From positions 1 to 11,153 of the forward strand of contig JAEDKI010000051.1 of assembly GCA_016295895.1 (NCBI GenBank): a stretch of DNA of 11,153 nt, in the 5' to 3' direction. The stretch comes from Clostridiaceae bacterium (GTDB lineage: Bacteria > Bacillota > Clostridia > Oscillospirales > Acutalibacteraceae). Positions within the stretch are counted from its first letter, which is position 1, and every line of letters starts with the position of its first letter. Below, one piece after another: positions 1 to 6,712 of this stretch. The notes under the pieces are model-generated. The model saw only the letters and a list, made by a program, of their open reading frames with translations. It had not been told where the DNA came from and did no database searches. The translations under genes and the position numbers were made by a program.

Positions 1-447
1 CTGAAAGGCTACGATTATTCTCAATGCGGAGCGTATTTTATTACGGTTTGCACCAAAGATAAAAAGAAAATATTAGGCAGAATTGTAGGGGGCGATGACT
101 ACATCGCCCCTGAAATCAAGCTGTCCGAATATGGAAAGACGGTTGAAAAATATATTATCGGAATAAAAGGTTTGCACAAATATGTTATCATGCCGAATCA
201 TATTCACATGATTATTTTTATCACAAAAGACAATGGGACGATGTGGGCATCGTCCCCTACTCAAAGCATTCCGCAGCTTATCAAATCGTTCAAAACTTTG
301 GTTACGAAAGATATCGGTTTTTCGATTTGGCAGCGTTCATTTTATGATCACATTATCAGAGATGACAGGGATTATGAGGCAATTTGGGAGTATATTGACA
401 ATAATCCGCTAAAATGGAAAGAGGACAGATTTTATCGAAACGGGTGA
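1..447 (+). CDS. REP-associated / IS200-like Y1 transposase (5' end outside window)
   Basis: The reading frame is open from base 1, so the start lies upstream; 148 residues are visible. The segment MPNHIHMI (visible residues 64-71) holds the His-x-His metal-binding motif of Y1 (HUH) single-strand DNA transposases. Further on come WQRSFYDH (110-117), where Tyr115 is the likely catalytic tyrosine, and a YIDNNP tail. This layout is that of REP-associated tyrosine transposases (RAYTs) rather than of classical IS200 TnpA. Such enzymes bind and cut palindromic REP sequences next to a GTAG tetranucleotide. Two such palindromes lie in frame inside this gene (85-110 and 235-260) and encode the linkers VGGDDYIAP and GTMWASSPT. 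The gene stops four bases before tadA. The family call is good; the tyrosine assignment is inferred. Confidence 0.88.
   Translation: MKGYDYSQCGAYFITVCTKDKKKILGRIVGGDDYIAPEIKLSEYGKTVEKYIIGIKGLHKYVIMPNHIHMIIFITKDNGTMWASSPTQSIPQLIKSFKTLVTKDIGFSIWQRSFYDHIIRDDRDYEAIWEYIDNNPLKWKEDRFYRNG
85..110 (+). repeat. REP-like element 1: GTAG plus perfect 9-bp hairpin
   Basis: GTAG (85-88) is followed directly by GGGGCGATG (89-97), the loop ACTA, and CATCGCCCC (102-110), a perfect inverted repeat. It lies inside the transposase gene and is read in frame. GTAG at the foot of a hairpin is the recognition layout known for REP sequences bound by RAYT proteins in enterobacteria. A second, inverted copy lies at 235-260. 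Confidence 0.75.
235..260 (-). repeat. REP-like element 2: inverted copy of element 1
   Basis: Read on the minus strand, GTAG (260-257) is followed by GGGACGATG, the loop CCCA, and CATCGTCCC, a perfect 9-bp hairpin. It matches element 1 at 22 of 26 positions. Two of the differences (G to A and C to T, element positions 8 and 23) face each other in the stem, so pairing is kept. The other two differences are in the loop. The opposite orientation makes the pair resemble a BIME-type inverted REP pair. Confidence 0.75.
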
Positions 448-451
448 TTTG

Positions 452-928
452 ATGACTGACACCGATTTTATGAACATAGCGATTGAGCAGGCGAAAATTG
501 CCGCCTCGGAGCTTGAAGTGCCCGTCGGGGCAGTCATAGTCCGAAACGGCGAGGTGGTTTCCGTCGGCAGGAACAGGCGTGAAACGGGCAAAAACGCTCT
601 TGCTCATGCCGAGCTTGAAGCGATTGACCTTGCCTGCAAAAAGCTCGGCGGCTGGCGGCTTTGGGAGTGCGAAATGTTCGTGACTCTTGAGCCATGTCCC
701 ATGTGCACGGGCGCAATCATCAATTCAAGGCTTCGCCGTCTTGTTTTCGGCGCAAGCGACGGAAAAGCGGGCTCATGCGGGTCGGTAATCAATCTTTTTG
801 ACCTGCCCTATAACCACAAGCCCGAGGTTGTTCCGGGATTCATGGCGGAGGAATGCTCCGCTCTGCTGACCGATTTCTTTTCGGAGCTAAGAAGAGCCAA
901 AAGCGAAAGAAAACAGCTTGATTCGTAA
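452..928 (+). CDS. tadA: tRNA-specific adenosine-34 deaminase TadA
   Basis: This 158-residue cytosolic zinc enzyme deaminates adenosine 34 to inosine in the anticodon of tRNA-Arg(ACG), which lets it read several codons. It is usually essential. The cytidine/deoxycytidylate deaminase signature is complete: HAE (His52, catalytic Glu54) and PCPMC (Cys82, Cys85) supply the zinc ligands and proton shuttle. The length is normal for the family. I chose the ATG at 452; a TTG at 449 is also in frame, but the protein start MTDTDFMNIAIEQA fits the family. No strong ribosome binding site is visible. The start lies four bases after the transposase stop, so expression probably depends on transcripts or coupling from upstream. 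A TRIC-type gene follows after 24 bases and is probably co-transcribed. Confidence 0.95.
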   Translation: MTDTDFMNIAIEQAKIAASELEVPVGAVIVRNGEVVSVGRNRRETGKNALAHAELEAIDLACKKLGGWRLWECEMFVTLEPCPMCTGAIINSRLRRLVFGASDGKAGSCGSVINLFDLPYNHKPEVVPGFMAEECSALLTDFFSELRRAKSERKQLDS

Positions 929-952
929 AAAATATCAACGGGAGGAGTACCG

Positions 953-1609
953 ATGAGCATTGAAAAGGTGCTTTTTGCAATTGAATTAATCGGAACGGTT
1001 GCCTTTGCGGTTTCCGGCGTAATAACCGCTCTCGAAAAGAAATTCGATATCTTCGGTGCGCTCGTTCTTGGCACGGTAACGGCTGTCGGCGGAGGAATCG
1101 TGAGAGATTTGATTCTCGGCTATCTGCCGCCCATGGCGTTCAGAAAATCCGTTTATGCAATAACTGCGCTTGTGACCTCTCTCGTTGTTTTTGTTATCGC
1201 ATATTTTCTCGGCACGAGAATCAAAAAGCATTTTGAGGTTTATTCTCAGATTATAAATGTTTTCGATTCAATCGGGCTTTCCGTTTTTGTTATCGGCGGC
1301 GTTAACAGCGCAATCGCCTGCGGCTTCGGCGAAAACATGTTCCTTTCGGTTTTTGTTGCAACCCTGACAGGGGTAGGCGGCGGAGTTATGCGGGATATTA
1401 TGGCGGGCAGAGTGCCGAAAATTCTTCGCAAAAGAGTTTATGCGATTGCCGCAATAATCGGTGCGCTGATTTATTATAACCTGATTCATTACGAGGTTTG
1501 TTCAACGGCGCTTGCGGTTGCAATCGGTGCAGGTTCGGTTATGATTATCAGAATCCTTGCAACGGTTTTTCAATGGAATCTTCCTACGGTTAAAAATTTG
1601 GATAAATAA
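953..1609 (+). CDS. TRIC / UPF0126 family membrane cation channel-like protein
   Basis: The 218-residue integral membrane protein is built of two UPF0126 repeats. Each carries the family motif, GGGIVRD at residues 46-52 and GGGVMRD at 142-148, and each motif is followed by a short basic loop with Pro. Hydrophobic segments lie near residues 8-24, 34-56, 68-88, 104-123, 130-146, 163-178 and 186-206, matching the seven-helix TRIC fold. Bacterial members form trimeric monovalent-cation channels in crystal structures, but the physiological role is usually unknown; older annotations call it YicG/YvgT-like. The start has a strong GGAGGAG ribosome binding site (941-947). It sits 24 bases after tadA and ends just before a strong hairpin terminator. 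No functional link to tadA is evident. Confidence 0.9.
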   Translation: MSIEKVLFAIELIGTVAFAVSGVITALEKKFDIFGALVLGTVTAVGGGIVRDLILGYLPPMAFRKSVYAITALVTSLVVFVIAYFLGTRIKKHFEVYSQIINVFDSIGLSVFVIGGVNSAIACGFGENMFLSVFVATLTGVGGGVMRDIMAGRVPKILRKRVYAIAAIIGALIYYNLIHYEVCSTALAVAIGAGSVMIIRILATVFQWNLPTVKNLDK

Positions 1610-1612
1610 TAA

Positions 1613-1645
1613 AACGGTCGGTGCTTCATCGAAGCACCGACCGTT
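1613..1645. terminator. Bidirectional intrinsic terminator between convergent genes
   Basis: A perfect 15-bp inverted repeat (1613-1627 pairs with 1631-1645) surrounds a 3-base loop. It lies four bases after the stop of the TRIC gene and 13 bases before the stop of the convergent htrA-like gene. On the minus strand the hairpin is followed by TTTTATTATTTAT, a good U-tract. On the plus strand the tail (AAACTTTGTTC) is poorer, so termination is probably stronger for the protease transcript. Confidence 0.85.
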
Positions 1646-1658
1646 AAACTTTGTTCAA

Positions 1659-3230
1659 TTAAAATCCGAACTGACTGAAATACTGGAACGGGTCAACATA
1701 CTGAGCCGTTGTGGTTGAGACGGGTTCGGAGTTGCCCTTATCTTCAACGAGCGTTATTTCAACATCGAATTCGCTTGTTGAATAGTCGCTGTTAACTCTG
1801 CAAATCGAAAGCGTCATTTTGTCGCCGACCTTGCCACTGTCAATCTTCTCAATGAGAACATCAGCGGTTGTCAGCGGAGTGCCGTTAACGGCGGTAATCA
1901 TATCGTATTTTCTGACTTCCGTGCCGGTAAGGGAGCTGTTTTGGTCAATTTCGGCAATGATGAGCGTGCCTGCGGGCAAGCCCTTTATCTGAGCTATCAT
2001 GCTGTACTGTGCGCTTGCGCTGACAGAATAATACTTGATGCCGAGCTCGGGTCTGTTGGGAACATAGCCGTAGTTGATAAGGCTCTCGACGATTGTCTTT
2101 GCGGAAGTGATGGGGATTGCAAAGCCCATGCCCTCATAGTCGGTTGCGGCAATCTTCTGAGAGTTGATGCCTATAACCTGACCGTAAGCGTTAACGAGCA
2201 TACCGCCCGAGTTGCCGGGGTTGATGGCTGCGCTGTGCTGGATGCACTTCATCGAATAGCCGATTTCGCTGTTGACGGGTCTGTCAATTGCGGAAACATA
2301 GCCGTCGGTGAATGAACCGAAAAACTCAACGCCGCCGGGGTTGCCGATTGCATAAATGGGGTCGCCGACCGTCAGAGAATTTGAATCTCCGAATTCAGCG
2401 GCGGGAAGTCCGCTTGCCTTAATTTTGAGAACGCCGAGGTCTGTTCTTGTGTCAAAGCCGACGATTTCTGCATCATAGGTTGTGCCGTCTTCGGTCTGAA
2501 CCCTTGCGCTGATGCCTGCGTCATTGATAACATGGGCGCAGGTTATGATGTATGTGTACTGACCGGTCTTATCCTCGCCCATGATAACGCCCGAGCCTTC
2601 GCCCGCTGCGGAGTTGGAATTCTTTGAATAAACAACGATTCCGACATTTGAGGGCTTGCATTTTGCGGCAATCTGAGCCGGAGTCAGAACGCCTTCGGTT
2701 GAAACCTTTGTGGGAGTGACGGGTGATTCATTGATGTTGAGATTCGGACCGTCGCCGTTGACAATGCTTGAGGATGAGGATTCGGATTCTGAGGAGTGCT
2801 TAACTATTGATGAAACACCGAAGCCGAGAGCGAAAACTATAATCACCGCAAGGCAGGCGGCAAAGATTTTCAAACCCTTGCCGGTTTTCTTTTTAGCGTT
2901 GTTAACGGGCGGCTGCTGAGCAGGATTATTGTAATAATAAGGCTGCTGCGGATTCGGCTGAGAATAGCCGCCGTAGGGCTGTTGATTCTGCTGCTGACCG
3001 TATCCGCCCGAATAAGGCTGCTGAGAATAAATCGGATTCTGATATGTCGGGTTTGCAGAGGGTTCTTCAACCTTCTGAGCCTCAACATTGGGGATGGCTT
3101 CGCTTGTCTGAGGCTGAGCGGCAGGCTGTTCGGCGCTTTCATTGTCACCGATTGCCTGAGCGGCAACTTCTCTTAAATCTTCCTGCTGAGGTTCCGTGCT
3201 TTCGTTTCTGTTTTCAAATTCTTCATTCAT
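1659..3230 (-). CDS. Membrane-anchored HtrA/DegP-type serine protease with PDZ domain
   Basis: This 523-residue protein is an extracytoplasmic quality-control protease. Residues 1-118 are a disordered, probably cytosolic tail: acidic up to about 60, then rich in Gln, Tyr, Pro and Gly (60-110). After a basic stop (KKKTGKG) a single membrane helix spans about 119-143, then a Ser-rich linker. The trypsin-like domain shows the full triad: His233 (ITCAHVI), Asp264 (RTDLGVLKI) and Ser341 (NPGNSGGML). One PDZ domain follows (about 395-495), and a short tail ends in QYFSQFGF. HtrA enzymes degrade or refold misfolded exported proteins. The start has GGAGG at 3238-3242. It lies downstream of the kinase of a two-component system in the same direction, 102 bases away, with a candidate promoter in the gap. 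Which HtrA paralogue it corresponds to cannot be told. Confidence 0.93.
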   Translation of the reverse strand: MNEEFENRNESTEPQQEDLREVAAQAIGDNESAEQPAAQPQTSEAIPNVEAQKVEEPSANPTYQNPIYSQQPYSGGYGQQQNQQPYGGYSQPNPQQPYYYNNPAQQPPVNNAKKKTGKGLKIFAACLAVIIVFALGFGVSSIVKHSSESESSSSSIVNGDGPNLNINESPVTPTKVSTEGVLTPAQIAAKCKPSNVGIVVYSKNSNSAAGEGSGVIMGEDKTGQYTYIITCAHVINDAGISARVQTEDGTTYDAEIVGFDTRTDLGVLKIKASGLPAAEFGDSNSLTVGDPIYAIGNPGGVEFFGSFTDGYVSAIDRPVNSEIGYSMKCIQHSAAINPGNSGGMLVNAYGQVIGINSQKIAATDYEGMGFAIPITSAKTIVESLINYGYVPNRPELGIKYYSVSASAQYSMIAQIKGLPAGTLIIAEIDQNSSLTGTEVRKYDMITAVNGTPLTTADVLIEKIDSGKVGDKMTLSICRVNSDYSTSEFDVEITLVEDKGNSEPVSTTTAQYVDPFQYFSQFGF

Positions 3231-3257
3231 AATAATGCCTCCGCTTCTTTGTTTGAG

Positions 3258-3286
3258 TTTATTCTAAGCCAATGTTGTTAAGTCAA
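3258..3286 (-). promoter_or_regulatory. Candidate sigma-A promoter for the htrA-like gene
   Basis: On the minus strand TTGACT (3286-3281) is followed after 17 bases by AATAAA (3263-3258), 28 bases upstream of the protease start. The -35 is good, the -10 is weak. An alternative -10, TAGAAT (3266-3261), has only a 14-base spacer. If real, the protease can be expressed separately from the regulator genes. Confidence 0.4.
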
Positions 3287-3332
3287 TTTGAACACAGCTT
3301 TAAAAAAGTTTCAACAATTATTGGAAATAGTT

Positions 3333-4826
3333 TTAATTGAGCGGCAGTTGGAAGATGAACTCGGTGTATTCTCCGACCTCGCTTCTTGCAGTTATCTGAC
3401 CGCCGTGAAGCTCTATAATGGTTTTAACAATATAAAGACCCATTCCTGCGCCCTTGACATCATAACTGCGGGACTTATCGATTTTATAGAACCTCTCAAA
3501 TATTTTGTCTATTTCTTCGCTCGGTACTCCCTTTCCGCTGTTGCGGACTTTAACAATAACCTTTTCGGCGTCGGATTTCGAGCTGATCTCAATATATCCG
3601 CCCTCGGGAGTGAATTTAACGGCGTTGTCAATCAGGTTATAAACAACCTGATTTATCATATCCTTATCTGCCGTGACGGGGTTGCTTTCCATCGTGTCAA
3701 GCCCTCGGATTTCGATATGTTTATTGTCAATGAGCTGTTCAAAGCCGAGCAGGGTGCGGAACAGCATTTCGGAGATATCAAAGCGAACAGGCTTCAGGTC
3801 AAGCTCACCCGCCTCGATTTTGCTCATGTTGAGCATACCCGTGACGAGTCTTGAAAGGCGTTTGACCTCGTCGGAAACGATTTTAAGATATTGATTCTGC
3901 TTGTCGGGGCTTATCGTGCCGTCAAGGATTCCGTCAATAAAGCCGCCTATGGTCGTCATGGGCGTTTTAAGCTCGTGTGAGACATTGGCAACGAAGCTTC
4001 TGCGGGAGGATTCAAGAGTTGCAAGAGCCTGCGCCATGGTGTTGAACGCCTGAACAAGCTCGTCGGTTTCATCAACTCCGAACAGCCTCAGTTTTGAGTG
4101 ATTTATGGAAATTCGCTTTGAAAAATCTCCCGTTGCATACTGCTTTGCCGCCGCCGACATTTCACGCAGGGGCTTGGTCAGTCTGTATGAAACAAGGTAA
4201 ACGAGAATGAACGCAATTGCAAAGGTGAAAAGCGTTGCAAGGAAGAACATTCTGAAAATCGTTGCGATATAAGGCGTCAGACCGCCGACTATCGGCTGAG
4301 TTGCATAAACAACGGCAATCGTTTTGCCGTTGACGATAACGGGCGAGCTGACGATAAAATGAATATCGCTGAGAATGCCGTTAAGATCTCCCGTTATGCT
4401 GACCGTTCCTTTAATGGCGGCTTTCATCATTTCCTTTGGAATGGAATATTGGCTGTGAACCATGCACTTGCCCGTATAAAGCGCCATGTTGGATTGGAGA
4501 ATTTCTTTGCAGTAAACAACATCGCCGTCAAGATTCGTGATAAACACATCAGCGTCAATGGCGTTTGAAATCTGCATCAGAGAGTTGCAGATAACGATAA
4601 TCGAGCCTCTGCCGCTCTCGTCAAGATAATCCGATTCGAGAACATCGCTCGTGTTCTGAGCAAGGCTTGCGGTGTTTTCAACAAGCAGTTCGATTTTTTC
4701 ATCCATCCAGACTTTTGATACCAAAAGCAAGAGAGCTCCGCCTATAAAGACGAAGCTTGCAAGTATTATTGAAATCGTAACAATGAAGTACTTCCGGAAA
4801 AGTCCGGAGCTTCTTCTTTTTGACAT
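3333..4826 (-). CDS. Sensor histidine kinase (two membrane helices, HAMP, HisKA, HATPase_c)
   Basis: The 497-residue membrane kinase partners with the response regulator encoded 20 bases upstream. A membrane helix at about 14-37 is followed by an extracellular sensor region (about 40-185) of no obvious family. That region has Cys residues at 80, 106 and 121, and the stretch VFITNLDGDVVYC suggests a PAS/Cache-like fold. The second helix is at about 190-213, then HAMP (about 213-268). The H-box NVSHELKTPM puts the phosphorylated histidine at 284. The N-box is NLIDNAVKF (397-405), the G1 box GKGVP, the F-box FERFYK, and the G2 box GAGMGLYIV (459-467). There is no PAS domain between HAMP and HisKA, unlike WalK. 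GGGAG (4836-4840) precedes the ATG by nine bases. With an HtrA gene next in line, a CssS-like role in sensing envelope protein stress is a reasonable inference; the ligand is unknown. Confidence 0.94.
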   Translation of the reverse strand: MSKRRSSGLFRKYFIVTISIILASFVFIGGALLLLVSKVWMDEKIELLVENTASLAQNTSDVLESDYLDESGRGSIIVICNSLMQISNAIDADVFITNLDGDVVYCKEILQSNMALYTGKCMVHSQYSIPKEMMKAAIKGTVSITGDLNGILSDIHFIVSSPVIVNGKTIAVVYATQPIVGGLTPYIATIFRMFFLATLFTFAIAFILVYLVSYRLTKPLREMSAAAKQYATGDFSKRISINHSKLRLFGVDETDELVQAFNTMAQALATLESSRRSFVANVSHELKTPMTTIGGFIDGILDGTISPDKQNQYLKIVSDEVKRLSRLVTGMLNMSKIEAGELDLKPVRFDISEMLFRTLLGFEQLIDNKHIEIRGLDTMESNPVTADKDMINQVVYNLIDNAVKFTPEGGYIEISSKSDAEKVIVKVRNSGKGVPSEEIDKIFERFYKIDKSRSYDVKGAGMGLYIVKTIIELHGGQITARSEVGEYTEFIFQLPLN

Positions 4827-4846
4827 AAGAGAGCACTCCCGGATTA

Positions 4847-5536
4847 TCAGTCTTTTGTTTCAAATTTGTAGCCGACGCTCCAAACGGTTTTGAGCTCCCA
4901 TTTGTCGGAAACGCCCTCGAGCTTTTCACGCAGACGCTTGACATGAACGTCAACCGTTCTTGAATCGCCGTAATAATCGAAGCCCCAGACCTCGTCAAGC
5001 AACTGATCTCTTGTGAAAACTCTGTTCGGGTTGCTTGCAAGGTGATAAATAAGCTCAAGCTCTTTGGGGGGAGTGTCGATTTTTTTGCCGTCAACTCTCA
5101 GCTCATAGTTTGTAAGGTTGATAACGAGCTTATCGAAACGAACCTCTTTGATATCGGTCTGTGCACCTGCGCCGCTTCTGCGAAGAACGGCTTTTACTCT
5201 TGCCATAACCTCTTTTGCGTCAAAGGGTTTAACGACATAGTCGTCCGCTCCGAGCTCGAAGCCAAGAACCTTGTCAAAGGTTTCGCCCTTGGCGGTGAGC
5301 ATAATAATAGGCTTATCCGAGAATTTTCTGACCTCACGGCAAACCTGCCAACCGTCAAGAACGGGCAGCATTATGTCAAGAAGCATAAGGCTCGGTGAGA
5401 ATTCCTGAAAAGTCTTAACGGCGTCTGCGCCGTTGTTTGCGATTGCAACCTCATAGCCCTCTTTTTCAAGATAAAGTCTTAAAAGCTCGCAGATATTGTT
5501 ATCATCATCAACAACAAGAATTTTTTCCGCTGCCAT
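4847..5536 (-). CDS. OmpR/PhoB-family response regulator
   Basis: This 229-residue DNA-binding response regulator has an N-terminal receiver domain (about 4-116). It shows the acidic pocket Asp10/Asp11, phosphoacceptor Asp54 (LLDIMLP), Thr81 and Lys103 (VVKPF). A C-terminal winged-helix domain (about 130-226) contains the typical DVHVKRLREKLE recognition helix and the VWSVGYKF end. I chose the ATG at 5536 because AGGAGG (5551-5546) sits nine bases ahead and the protein then begins MAAEKILVVDDD. An in-frame ATG at 5569 lies upstream of that ribosome binding site and is unlikely. The stop is doubled (TGATAA). The kinase follows after 20 bases in the same operon. Targets are not visible, but the downstream protease gene is the obvious candidate. 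Confidence 0.95.
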   Translation of the reverse strand: MAAEKILVVDDDNNICELLRLYLEKEGYEVAIANNGADAVKTFQEFSPSLMLLDIMLPVLDGWQVCREVRKFSDKPIIMLTAKGETFDKVLGFELGADDYVVKPFDAKEVMARVKAVLRRSGAGAQTDIKEVRFDKLVINLTNYELRVDGKKIDTPPKELELIYHLASNPNRVFTRDQLLDEVWGFDYYGDSRTVDVHVKRLREKLEGVSDKWELKTVWSVGYKFETKD

Positions 5537-5574
5537 GATTAATCCCCTCCTATCGGAATTTATCGTCACTTTTA

Positions 5575-5605
5575 ATTATACTCTGTTTTTTAAATATTTT
5601 GTGAA
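5575..5605 (-). promoter_or_regulatory. Candidate promoter for the two-component system
   Basis: On the minus strand a perfect TATAAT (5580-5575) lies in an AT-rich gap between galM and the regulator gene, 38 bases upstream of the start. The best -35, TTCACA (5605-5600), has a 19-base spacer, longer than ideal. CACAAA with a 17-base spacer is the alternative. A weak -35 would fit an activated, possibly autoregulated promoter, but no clear direct repeat for the regulator is evident. Confidence 0.5.
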
Positions 5606-5658
5606 TTGGCAAAAAATAAATTGTTACTTTTGCCCTTTGAAAATGAACAAACCGTTAA

Positions 5659-6690
5659 TTATGAAACAGAAAAGCGGAAAACCGTGCAGCTTTCAAAGGG
5701 TTTTCCCGCCTCAACGGTGCATTGCGGAAATTCGGGCATATTGGGAGTGTTGGGGTAAAACTGAGTTTCAAGGCAGAAGCCTGCATGCTTAATGAGCGGT
5801 TCGCCGTGCTTTCCGGGCTTTGTTCCGTCAAGGAAATTGCCCGTGTAGAGCTGAACGCCGCAAAGGTCGGTGAAAACATCAAGCTTTCTGCCGCTCTCGG
5901 GGTCATAAGCCGTTGCCGCAGGTCCGTCGCCGTCATTGAGGCAGAAGTTGTGGTCATAGCCACGGCACATGATAAGCTGTTCGTCATTTTCGCCGATATC
6001 TCTGCCGATGGGCTTCATTTTTCTGAAATCAAACGCCGTTCCCTCAACCGGGCGGATTTCGCCCGTGGGAATGCTGTTTTCATCGGTCGGGGTGAATGCA
6101 TCGGCATTGATCATAAGCTCCTGACCGAGCACATCGCCCTTGCCTGCAAGGTTAAAATAGGCGTGATTGGTCATATTGATAACCGTTTTTTTGTCGCTGA
6201 CGGCATAATAATCGATTTTGAGAGAGTTATCCTCAAAAAGAGTGAAGGTAACCTTAAAATCGACTTTTCCGGGGAAGCCCATTGCTCCGTCGGGGCTTTG
6301 ATAACTCATTTCAAGGCTGCTGTCGTCAATGATAATCGCTTTCCAGACGGCGGTTGAAAGCTCTGCTCCGCCGTGAAGGCAGGTTATGCCTTTTTCGTTC
6401 TTCTCAACCTGATATTCCGTGCCGTCGATTGTGAATTTGCCTCCCGCAATGCGGTTTGCGTATCTGCCGACGGTCATTCCCTCATAGTCGGAATACTTTT
6501 CGTGACCCTCGATTGTGTCAAATCCGACGAGAATGTCGGCAAAATCGCCGTTTCTGTCAGCGGCATAAATGCTGTTGATTGTTGCACCGTAGGTGAGAAT
6601 GTCAACTGTTGTTTCGCTTGAATTTTTGAGCGAATAGCAGTCAACGGATCTGCCGTCAGCAGTTTCGCCGAAATAATTTTTAACTATCAT
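5659..6690 (-). CDS. galM: Aldose 1-epimerase (galactose mutarotase)
   Basis: The 343-residue cytosolic enzyme interconverts the alpha and beta anomers of aldoses such as glucose and galactose and feeds sugar catabolism (Leloir pathway). The galactose-mutarotase fold is recognised by TVGRYANRI (73-81), LHGG (His106), NMTNHAYFNLAG with catalytic acid His176, RGYDHNF (Asp246) and FCLETQFYPN with catalytic base Glu308. These residues match the spacing in the characterised Lactococcus enzyme, and the length is typical. AGGAGG (6704-6699) is eight bases ahead of the ATG. It follows an EFR1-like gene after 22 bases and is probably co-transcribed from the promoter at 7499-7527. No other sugar gene is in the window, so the physiological sugar is unknown. 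Its last codons overlap a possible terminator hairpin. Confidence 0.94.
   Translation of the reverse strand: MIVKNYFGETADGRSVDCYSLKNSSETTVDILTYGATINSIYAADRNGDFADILVGFDTIEGHEKYSDYEGMTVGRYANRIAGGKFTIDGTEYQVEKNEKGITCLHGGAELSTAVWKAIIIDDSSLEMSYQSPDGAMGFPGKVDFKVTFTLFEDNSLKIDYYAVSDKKTVINMTNHAYFNLAGKGDVLGQELMINADAFTPTDENSIPTGEIRPVEGTAFDFRKMKPIGRDIGENDEQLIMCRGYDHNFCLNDGDGPAATAYDPESGRKLDVFTDLCGVQLYTGNFLDGTKPGKHGEPLIKHAGFCLETQFYPNTPNMPEFPQCTVEAGKPFESCTVFRFSVS
5660..5709 (-). terminator. Possible intrinsic terminator overlapping the end of galM
   Basis: On the minus strand GCGGGAAAACC (5709-5699) can pair with GGTTTTCCGC (5683-5674) with one bulged base and a 15-base loop. A T-rich tail (TTTTCTGTTT) follows and contains the stop codon region. 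The hairpin lies inside the coding sequence of galM. The loop is long, so efficiency is uncertain. Confidence 0.35.
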
Positions 6691-6712
6691 AATAAAATCC
6701 TCCTCGGAGCTG

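Noticed and set aside
449..451. TTG as the start codon of tadA
   Set aside because: An ATG follows directly at 452 in the same frame and fits the family start better.
3288..3854. Plus-strand open frame of 188 codons
   Set aside because: It lies opposite the end of the well-supported histidine kinase gene and shows no recognisable domain or ribosome binding site.
5722..6357. Plus-strand open frame of 211 codons
   Set aside because: It is antisense to galM, whose catalytic residues are all present; no independent support.
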